64,000 nt of DNA, from NCBI GenBank assembly GCA_000719695.1, contig JOHN01000029.1, forward strand, positions 1 through 64,000. Reading direction: 5' to 3'. The notes under the pieces are model-generated. The model saw nothing but the letters and a program-made list of their open reading frames with translations. It was not told the origin of the DNA and ran no database searches. The position numbers and the translations under genes were made by a program. Positions 58,465 through 64,000 of this stretch are shown here, one piece after another. The first letter of the stretch is position 1; each line of letters opens with the position of its first letter. Origin of the DNA: Streptomyces sp. NRRL F-6131. Its GTDB lineage: Bacteria > Actinomycetota > Actinomycetes > Streptomycetales > Streptomycetaceae.

Positions 58465-59363
58465 CCGGTCTGCCGCTGCCACCCGTGCCGGAGCCCTACT
58501 ACCTGCCCTTCCACTACGGCGCACTGCACAACATCGGCGTGGACTACCTGGTCGAACCCGGACCGGTGCACGAACTGCTCGCCGGACGTCACCCCGCGCT
58601 GGCCGCCGCCGACTTCGGCGGCCGGGCCTGCGTCTCGCTCAACTACCAGCTCTACTTCGCCCAGTACCCGACCGGCGGCGGGATCACCGAGGAGGTGGAG
58701 ATCAACGTCATCGCCCACCCGCGGTCCGCCGCCGACCGCCTCCCGGCCGTCGACTACGGCCAGTACGCCCGGGGCCACGACCAGACCAGGCTGCTCGGCA
58801 TCGCCCGCCTCCACGTGCTCTGCGACAACCCCCTCGCCATCGACGCCGGCACCCGGCTCTACGCCGAACCCAAGCATCCCGGCTGGTTCACCGCCGTCCT
58901 GCCCTCGCTCAACGCGGCCGCCGTGCACGACCGTTGGTCGGTCGCCTGCTACCGGGCCACCCTCGGCCCGGACGGGCTGCGCCGCCACGAGGAGGAGTTG
59001 TTCACGGTCGAGGCGGACCTCGCCGGCCTCGACGGCGAACCCGTCGTCAACACCCCGGTCACCGGCTACGGCACGGACCAGGAGGGCCGGTTGCTGGCGG
59101 GTCCGCTCACCGTCCACCAGCCCTACCGCTTCCACCCGCTCGACGGCGGCACCGCCGACCGGATCCGGCTCACCCTCGGCGACCGGGGGCCGGGCGACCG
59201 GGGGAACGGGAACCGGGGACCGGGCGGCGGGGGCCCGGGCGAGCGGACCCGGGAGGCCGTCGCCGACCTCGCCCGACTCGTCGGCGACGCGCCCGCCGCG
59301 GGGGTGTGGACGTACCAGTCCGCGCCGGTGGCGGCCCACCACCGGCCTTACTACATCCCCTGA
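58461..59363 (+). CDS. Unrecognised protein of the GMC operon, possibly acetoacetate-decarboxylase-like fold
   Basis: 300 residues, ATG 58461 overlapping the GMC stop. Starts TGLPLPPVPEPYYLPFHYGA. Features: VDYLVEPGPVHELLAGRHP, RACVSLNYQLYFAQYPTGGG, VEINVIAHPR and RLYAEPKHPGWFTAVLPSL. The strand pattern with a proline-rich start and Glu-Val-Glu segment recalls the acetoacetate decarboxylase superfamily, but no active-site Lys was assigned, so this is weak. A Gly/Asn/Arg repeat (RGPGDRGNGNRGPGGGG) sits near residue 240. It may process the product of the dehydrogenase. Confidence 0.75.
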   Translation: MTGLPLPPVPEPYYLPFHYGALHNIGVDYLVEPGPVHELLAGRHPALAAADFGGRACVSLNYQLYFAQYPTGGGITEEVEINVIAHPRSAADRLPAVDYGQYARGHDQTRLLGIARLHVLCDNPLAIDAGTRLYAEPKHPGWFTAVLPSLNAAAVHDRWSVACYRATLGPDGLRRHEEELFTVEADLAGLDGEPVVNTPVTGYGTDQEGRLLAGPLTVHQPYRFHPLDGGTADRIRLTLGDRGPGDRGNGNRGPGGGGPGERTREAVADLARLVGDAPAAGVWTYQSAPVAAHHRPYYIP

Positions 59364-59397
59364 CGGAGCGGGCTCCACCGGGTTCACCGATGGCGCG

Positions 59398-60306
59398 TCA
59401 CCAGGACTTCGCCGCGGACAGCAGCCGCTCGCGGACCAGCGCGAGGTGCGGGTTGACGGCCGTGCCCGGCCGCTGCACCAGGTAGGCCGTGTTGATCGGC
59501 GGATCGTCCGGCTGGTGGAGCAACCGAAGCGCGCCGGAGGCGAGTTCGGCACGGCAGAGGTAGCTGGGGAGCACGGTCCAGCCGGCTCCGGCGGTCACCG
59601 CGGCCGCCACCCCGCGCAGGTCCGGCACGGTCAGGGCGGCCCGGGCCCGGAGCCGGCGGTCGAAGACGTGCCGCCAGTAGCGGCGGGCGATCGGCAGGTC
59701 CTCGGCGTAGGCCACCAGCGGGACCTCCTCCAGTGCCTCCGGCAGCGGGCGGCCCGCCAGCCGTTCGGCCCAGACGGGCGCCGCGACCAGGACGAACTCC
59801 TCGTCGGCGAGCGGCTCGGCGTGCAGCGCCCGGCCGCGCGGCCGCTGGGTGGCGACCACGAGGTCGTGGTGGCCCGCGCGCAACTCCGCGAGGAGCGGCT
59901 CCGTCAGACCGGTGGCCACCCGCAACCGGACGCCCCGGGCCGCCAGCGGGGCCAGCACGCCGAGCAGGACGGTGCAGAGGAACTCGGCCGGGCCGGCCAG
60001 GTGCACGGGCTCCGGCGTACGGTCCGGCCCCGCGCCCGCCACGTCCGCGAGCCGGTCCAGCGGCTCCGCCAGCTGCGCGGCGAGCGCGTCCGCGTGGGGG
60101 AGCGCGGCGACGCCGCGGGCCCGGCGTTCGAAGAGGTCCCGGCCGGTCCGCTCCTCCAGGGCCCGGATCTGCGCGGTGACCGTCGGCTGGGACAGCTGGA
60201 GCCGGCGGGCGGCGGCGGTGAAGGAGCCCGTCCGGTACACCGCCAGGAAGGTGCGCAGCTGGTTCAGGTCCAGCGGTCCCGGCCCGGGGGAGTTCCTGTC
60301 GCTCAC
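59398..60306 (-). CDS. LysR-family transcription regulator
   Basis: 302 residues from GTG 60306, which follows a TAGGCT -10 by eight bases (leaderless). Longer in-frame starts exist upstream. HTH: LDLNQLRTFLAVYRTGSFTA, RRLQLSQPTVTAQIRALEER. The effector domain follows (VHLAGPAEFLCTVLLGVLAP, then GWTVLPSYLCRAELASG). It is divergent from the DJ-1/PfpI gene at 60580, the usual layout for a LysR regulator and its target. Confidence 0.92.
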   Translation of the reverse strand: MSDRNSPGPGPLDLNQLRTFLAVYRTGSFTAAARRLQLSQPTVTAQIRALEERTGRDLFERRARGVAALPHADALAAQLAEPLDRLADVAGAGPDRTPEPVHLAGPAEFLCTVLLGVLAPLAARGVRLRVATGLTEPLLAELRAGHHDLVVATQRPRGRALHAEPLADEEFVLVAAPVWAERLAGRPLPEALEEVPLVAYAEDLPIARRYWRHVFDRRLRARAALTVPDLRGVAAAVTAGAGWTVLPSYLCRAELASGALRLLHQPDDPPINTAYLVQRPGTAVNPHLALVRERLLSAAKSW

Positions 60307-60314
60307 GCCCGCCA

Positions 60315-60320
60315 AGCCTA
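60315..60320 (-). promoter_or_regulatory. -10 hexamer TAGGCT of the LysR gene
   Basis: On the minus strand TAGGCT ends eight bases before GTG 60306. No ribosome site is present, so the transcript is probably leaderless. Confidence 0.5.
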
Positions 60321-60469
60321 CGCGAGGCGCCGCCGCGGGCCGGTCGGGGAGCCGTCCGGGGTAACCGCCGTGAGCCATCCGGGGACCGATGCCCGCCATC
60401 GGGCTGCCTATTGGTGCGGGTGGAGCGGGCCGGTCTACGTTCGGGGAGGTGAGCCGCGCTGACGTTCCG

Positions 60470-60510
60470 CGTGCAGGTCGTCAGGACGTGCAGGTCGTCG
60501 GGACGTGCAG
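60470..60510. repeat. 17-base direct repeat, 2.4 copies, in the LysR/DJ-1 divergent region
   Basis: CGTGCAGGTCGTCAGGA at 60470, CGTGCAGGTCGTCGGGA at 60487 and a partial CGTGCAG at 60504, 70-110 bases before the DJ-1 start. Possible regulator-binding iterons. Confidence 0.75.
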
Positions 60511-60579
60511 CGCGGCGTCACCGCCCGGGTGGCTGAGACGCTCAGCCGAAGATCCCCGTCGAGAACCGGAGACCGCAGT

Positions 60580-61281
60580 ATGTCGAAGAAGATCCTTTTC
60601 GTGATGACCGGTGCCACCCACTGGACGCTCGCCGACGGCACCCAGCACCCGACCGGTTTCTGGGCCGAGGAGGCCGTCGCGCCGTACCAGGTGTTCACGG
60701 CCGCGGGCCACACCGTGACCGTGGCCACCCCGGACGGTGTGGTGCCGACCGTCGACGGCGGCAGCCTCTCGCCGGAGGTCAACGGCGGCGAGGACGGCGC
60801 CCGGAAGGTCGCGGACGGCCTCGCCGCCATGACCGAACTGATGCACCCGGTGAAGCTGGCGGACGTCGACCTGGACGGCTACGACGCGGTGTTCTACCCG
60901 GGCGGGCACGGCCCGATGGAGGACCTCGCGGTGGACCCCGTCTCCGGCCGTCTGCTGACCCGGGCGCTGAAGTCCGGCAAGCCGCTCGGGGTGGTCTGCC
61001 ACGCGCCGGCCGCCCTGCTGGCCGCGGTGGAGGAGGACGGCGCCAACGTCTTCCGCGGCTACCGGGTCGCTGCCTTCAGCAATGCCGAGGAGACCCAGGC
61101 CGGCCTGGCCGACAAGGCGAAGTGGCTGTTGGAGACCCGGCTCGTCGAAGCCGGTCTGGACGTCCGGGTCGGCGAGCCCTGGGCGCCGAACGTCGTCGTC
61201 GACCGCAACCTGGTCACGGGTCAGAACCCGGCCTCCGCCGCCCCGCTCGCCGCCGAACTGCTGACGAAGCTGTCCGGCTGA
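60580..61281 (+). CDS. DJ-1/PfpI superfamily protein (Hsp31-like class)
   Basis: 233 residues, ATG 60580 after a modest CCGGAGACC site. GFWAEEAVAPYQVFTAAGH carries the conserved Glu, YDAVFYPGGHGPMEDLAVD the loop, and GVVCHAPAALLAAVEEDG the nucleophile Cys and its His. This is the pattern of Hsp31/GATase1-like glyoxalase III proteins. Likely role: cofactor-free methylglyoxal detoxification or repair of damaged proteins. The divergent LysR gene is the probable regulator. Confidence 0.92.
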   Translation: MSKKILFVMTGATHWTLADGTQHPTGFWAEEAVAPYQVFTAAGHTVTVATPDGVVPTVDGGSLSPEVNGGEDGARKVADGLAAMTELMHPVKLADVDLDGYDAVFYPGGHGPMEDLAVDPVSGRLLTRALKSGKPLGVVCHAPAALLAAVEEDGANVFRGYRVAAFSNAEETQAGLADKAKWLLETRLVEAGLDVRVGEPWAPNVVVDRNLVTGQNPASAAPLAAELLTKLSG

Positions 61282-61301
61282 CCTGTCCGGGAGGGCCTGA
61301 C

Positions 61302-62018
61302 ATGGCCGGGAGCACGACCGGGAGCACGACCGGGAGCACGACCGGGAGGACGACCGGGAGGACGACTGTGGGCAGGTCCGGCCGCACGACCGGTTGCACG
61401 GGCGTCGGCACGACCGGCGCCGGCCGCCGCCGCGACGAGGTCCTGGACGCCGCCTACACCTGCCTGACCAGGTACGGGGTGCGGCGGACGACGATGGACG
61501 ACATCGCCGCCGAGATGGGGGTGTCGCGGTCGGCGCTGTACCAGTACGTCCGGGGCAAGGACGCGGCCTTCCGGCTCCTGGCCGAGCGACTGCACGCCCG
61601 CGCGCTCGACCGGGCCCGGGCGGTCGCCGCCTCCGCCGCCCCGGTGGACGACCGCGTGCTCGGGGTGCTGGGGGTCAAGCTCGACCTCGTGCTCGAGCTG
61701 CGGGGCGACTCCCCGCACACCGCCGAACTGCTCGACACCAGGGGTCGGTTGTTCGGCGACATCTGCGGAGGCTTCACCGCGGAGCTGCGCGGGTTGCTCG
61801 TCGGCCTGCTGGGCGAGTGCGGTCTCGGTGACGGTGACGGCGCCGCAGTGGAGTCCGGTGCCGCCGTGAAGTCCGTTGTCGTTGTGGGCTCCGGTGACGT
61901 CGTCGGTGACACCGCCGAGATCCTCCTCGCCGTGGTCGCCGGTCTCGAAGGCGGCGCGAGCGAGCCCCAGCGGCTTCTCGCACGCGCCGTCGACGCCCTG
62001 CTCACCGGTCCGCGGTAG
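61302..62018 (+). CDS. TetR-family regulator with repetitive N-terminus
   Basis: 238 residues, ATG 61302 with GGGAGGG upstream. The first 30 residues are (Ser/Arg-Thr-Thr-Gly)n coded by a 12-base array, then a Gly-rich stretch. HTH: RRRDEVLDAAYTCLTRYGVR, TTMDDIAAEMGVSRSALYQY. The ligand domain is less conserved and contains a Val/Gly/Asp-rich insert (AVKSVVVVGSGDVVGDT). An inner start may be the true one, since the array could be untranslated. Only 20 bases separate it from the DJ-1 gene, so co-transcription is likely. Confidence 0.85.
   Translation: MAGSTTGSTTGSTTGRTTGRTTVGRSGRTTGCTGVGTTGAGRRRDEVLDAAYTCLTRYGVRRTTMDDIAAEMGVSRSALYQYVRGKDAAFRLLAERLHARALDRARAVAASAAPVDDRVLGVLGVKLDLVLELRGDSPHTAELLDTRGRLFGDICGGFTAELRGLLVGLLGECGLGDGDGAAVESGAAVKSVVVVGSGDVVGDTAEILLAVVAGLEGGASEPQRLLARAVDALLTGPR
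61309..61368. repeat. 12-base tandem repeat, 5 copies, in frame
   Basis: Three units GGAGCACGACCG then GGAGGACGACCG and GGAGGACGACTG, coding for STTG/RTTG repeats at the start of the TetR protein. Confidence 0.95.
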
Positions 62019-62041
62019 CGGTCGGTCGGTGGACGCGGGAG

Positions 62042-62072
62042 CGGCCGCCCCGGCCGGGAGCCGGGGCGGCCG
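62042..62072. terminator. Bidirectional hairpin terminator between TetR and NlpC/P60 genes
   Basis: A perfect 13-bp stem (CGGCCGCCCCGGC with its complement) and loop CGGGA, midway between convergent stops at 62018 and 62118. Confidence 0.85.
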
Positions 62073-62117
62073 TCGCCGCCCGCGGGCAGGCGCGCGTGGG
62101 TCGGTAGGCCCTCCGGG

Positions 62118-63071
62118 TCAGGAGTGCGGGGGCGCCTGGGGCTTGCACTCCGGGACGTCGGTGAGCCAGGCGGGCCCCTGGACGTAGATGTTGGTGATCC
62201 AGCCCCGGTAGTCCGGCAGGTAGGACCACGCGTCGTTGGTGTAGCCCTCGGCGGTGACCGTCTCGGCGTGCAGCTGGCAGGAGACCCGTATCGTGGTCGG
62301 CCCGGCGAGCACGGCCACCGGGGTGCCGGAGGTGGACGGGGCCGGGCGGACGTTCACCCCGCTGCTCCAGGTCCGGTGGGTGGTGGTGCCTGGCGGCTGG
62401 CCCTGGTCGTCCGGTGCGAACCGCACCGCGCCGGCGTAGTCGGACATGGTGTGGCTGGTGAGCTCGGAGACCATGAGGTGGGTGTCGGACTCCCGAGCCT
62501 CGACGATCTTCCCGGCGCCGAGGTAGATCGCCACGTGGTGCACCCAGGAACGGCCCCAGAAGACGAGGTCGCCGGGGCGCAGCGCGGCGGTGTCGGTGCC
62601 CAGCCGCTGTCCGGGCAGCTCGGCGATCCCGGCGGCGTCCTTCTGCCCGACGACGTCGTGACCGACCGCCCGGGACCAGGCCCACCGGACCAGTCCGGAG
62701 CAGTCGAAGCCGATGCGGTACGGGTCGTTCTTGGACCGCTCGGGGTCGCTCGGGTCGACGTAGCCGTAGGTGGCGCCGGGGGTCGGGCCGTGTCCGCCGC
62801 CCCAGGTGTACCAGGTGCCGGCGGCGACCTGGGTGCAGGCGGCCGCGATGGCCCGGCCGGCGGCTTCCGAGGTCGGGGTGCCCTGGGGCGCGCAGTCCGC
62901 GGCGATCGTCGACGGCGGGGCGATGGGTGCGGTCGGGGCGATGGGTGCGGTCGGTGCGGTCGGGGCTGCCGGCAACGCCGCCGCCGGCGGCAGGGCGGTG
63001 GTGGTCAGGAGCCCGGCCAGCAGGGCGATCAACACGCCGGCCAGGGTGGTGCTGCGGTGCTTCGCTCGCAC
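62118..63071 (-). CDS. Secreted NlpC/P60 peptidoglycan hydrolase with SH3-like C-terminus
   Basis: 317 residues from GTG 63071, GAGGAA upstream. Signal peptide (TTLAGVLIALLAGLLTTTAL) and a PTAPIAP linker repeat. The NlpC/P60 core has Cys124 in FDCSGLVRWAW, then LRPGDLVFWG and the catalytic His in VHHVAIYLGAGKIVEA. An SH3-like wall-binding part follows (SSGVNVRPAPSTSGTPVAVL, WSYLPDYRGWITNIYV). Role: cutting peptide stems in the wall; exported. The linker repeat in DNA is a small GGGGCGATGGGTGCGGTC-type array. Confidence 0.92.
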   Translation of the reverse strand: MRAKHRSTTLAGVLIALLAGLLTTTALPPAAALPAAPTAPTAPIAPTAPIAPPSTIAADCAPQGTPTSEAAGRAIAAACTQVAAGTWYTWGGGHGPTPGATYGYVDPSDPERSKNDPYRIGFDCSGLVRWAWSRAVGHDVVGQKDAAGIAELPGQRLGTDTAALRPGDLVFWGRSWVHHVAIYLGAGKIVEARESDTHLMVSELTSHTMSDYAGAVRFAPDDQGQPPGTTTHRTWSSGVNVRPAPSTSGTPVAVLAGPTTIRVSCQLHAETVTAEGYTNDAWSYLPDYRGWITNIYVQGPAWLTDVPECKPQAPPHS

Positions 63072-63267
63072 GGATTCCTCTTCTCGTCCTGTTCCGGTGG
63101 AGCAGTGGTGCGGGCGCCCGGGGTGGCGGTGACGGGTCCGAGCCTGGCAAGGCCGCGCGGACGCCGTCCAGCGGGTCGCCGTCGCCCGTCGCGGCGGGAA
63201 ACGGGAAACGCCGGCGGGAAACCCCTGGTGAGCTGCCCGGACCGGGAGCTGCCCGGACCGGGGCCGG
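63072..63267. other. Intergenic region between WD40 and NlpC/P60 genes
   Basis: 196 bases. Repeated GGCGGGAAAC words stand at 63196-63222 and repeated CCGGGAGCTGCCCGGACC at 63239-63262. These may be a terminator for the WD40 gene, promoter for the hydrolase, or both. Confidence 0.5.
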
Positions 63268-64000
63268 TCAGCCCGCCCCGCCGCACCCCCTGCGGTACGG
63301 CTGCCCCGGCAGCAGCTGCGACCAGCGGGCCGGGTCGACGGGGCCGAGGAGTCCGCAGATCGCCGCGGACCGCTCCGCGACGTCCTGGCGCCACAGCCGC
63401 ACCGTCCCGTCGCTGCCGCCACTGGCCAGCGACCGGCCGTCCGGACTGAAGTCGACCGACCAGACGGCGTTGCCGTGGCCGGTCAGCGTCGCCGTCGGCG
63501 CGCCGGTGGCGGCCTCCCAGACGCGGACGGTGCCGTCGTTGCCGCCGCTGGCGAGCGTGCGGCCGTCCGGCGCGAACGCCACCGCCCGCACCGCGCCGGT
63601 GTGGCCGGTGAGGGTGACGAGCGGGCCGGGGGTGGCCGGGTCCCAGGTCCGGACGGTGCTGTCGTTGCCGCCGCTGGCCAGGGTGCGGCCGTCCGGGGCG
63701 AACGCCACCGTCCGCACCGCGCCCTTGTGTCCGGTCAGCACGGCGATCGGCCGCCGGTCGGGGATGTCCCACAGCCGCACGGTCAGGTCGTCGCTGCCGG
63801 TGGCGAGGGTGCGGCTGTCCGGGGCGAAGGCGACGCTGTTGACGAAGTCCTGGTGACCCATCAGGATCCACTCCGCGGCGCCCCCGCCCTTCTCGACGTT
63901 CCAGAGCCGGGCCGTGCGGTCGTCGCCGGCCGAGGCGAGCAGATGGCCGTCCGGGCTGAACACCACCGCGAACACCGAACCGTGGTGCCCGGTGAGCCTG
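63268..64000 (-). CDS. WD40-repeat protein, C-terminal part only
   Basis: 244 codons lie in the window; the frame is open at base 64000, so the N-terminus is outside. Five WD40 blades are seen (HHGSVFAVVFSPDGHLLASA, GHQDFVNSVAFAPDSRTLAT, GHKGAVRTVAFAPDG, GHTGAVRAVAFAPDG, GHGNAVWSVDFSPDG), ending with ICGLLGPVDPARWSQLLPG and PYRRGCGGAG. This ending is common in Streptomyces proteins that carry a kinase, protease-like or NTPase (STAND) domain before the propeller. Which one applies cannot be told here. Confidence 0.9.
   Translation of the reverse strand, partial: RLTGHHGSVFAVVFSPDGHLLASAGDDRTARLWNVEKGGGAAEWILMGHQDFVNSVAFAPDSRTLATGSDDLTVRLWDIPDRRPIAVLTGHKGAVRTVAFAPDGRTLASGGNDSTVRTWDPATPGPLVTLTGHTGAVRAVAFAPDGRTLASGGNDGTVRVWEAATGAPTATLTGHGNAVWSVDFSPDGRSLASGGSDGTVRLWRQDVAERSAAICGLLGPVDPARWSQLLPGQPYRRGCGGAG

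Overview
The window is about 73% G+C, uses actinobacterial start and stop habits (many GTG starts, dense ATGA/GTGA four-base overlaps, TAGnnT -10 hexamers placed just before start codons) and carries gene families typical of Streptomyces and Kitasatospora. It is most likely a chromosomal piece of a Streptomycetaceae genome. It opens in a pure G tract, probably a contig edge or a collapsed proline-coding repeat. No tRNA, rRNA, CRISPR array or insertion sequence was seen.

Region 1 (1-24331) is an extracellular contractile injection system (eCIS, phage-tail-like) locus on the minus strand. One transcription unit runs PD40/DUF11 secreted protein, DUF4255 tube cap and AAA+ ATPase (19151 to 12992). 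A second runs sheath, tube 1, tail assembly protein, DUF6760, a 1045-residue disordered VQR-repeat protein, tube 2, LysM adaptor, VgrG-like spike, PAAR tip, gp25, baseplate J, tail protein I and a zinc-ribbon protein cut by the window edge (12730 to 1). Beside it are a LuxR-type regulator, a membrane NEW3-domain protein, and a DUF4157 protein with an HELTH motif and an unassigned C-terminal half, the best candidate for the injected cargo. An ArsR/DUF5937-like regulator with a leaderless leader peptide follows.

Region 2 (25400-35076) holds cutC coupled to a LuxR regulator, then a tightly coupled minus-strand operon of five genes (glycosyltransferase-epimerase fusion, PP2C phosphatase, Gfo/Idh oxidoreductase, UDP-sugar dehydrogenase, NAD-dependent epimerase), divergent across a 9-bp-arm operator from an MFS exporter coupled to a VOC protein. 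This looks like a small, possibly undescribed sugar pathway with its own exporter.

Region 3 (35137-43558) is a MacB/FtsX-type ABC system: two ATPases and two very large permeases, the second ATPase having an AbrB-like tail. Region 4 (43583-49057) has an orphan squalene/phytoene-synthase-like enzyme, a HAD phosphatase coupled to a GT20 (trehalose-phosphate-synthase-like) enzyme, a small membrane protein, a P-loop protein and a type II thioesterase.

Region 5 (49368-62018) is oxidative and secreted metabolism: a subtilisin with a P domain, a LodA-like quinone-cofactor oxidase with its LodB-like flavoprotein, a DUF4389 membrane protein, a three-gene GMC dehydrogenase operon with a TTG-started small subunit, a LysR regulator divergent from a DJ-1/PfpI protein, and a TetR regulator. 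Region 6 (62118-64000) has a secreted NlpC/P60 hydrolase and the C-terminal end of a WD40 protein that continues beyond the window.

Two patterns recur. Gene ends are often marked by perfect palindromes or long-stem hairpins (19200, 21950, 43556, 51327, 54785, 62042). Short tandem repeats of 6-17 bases occur both between genes and in frame inside them.
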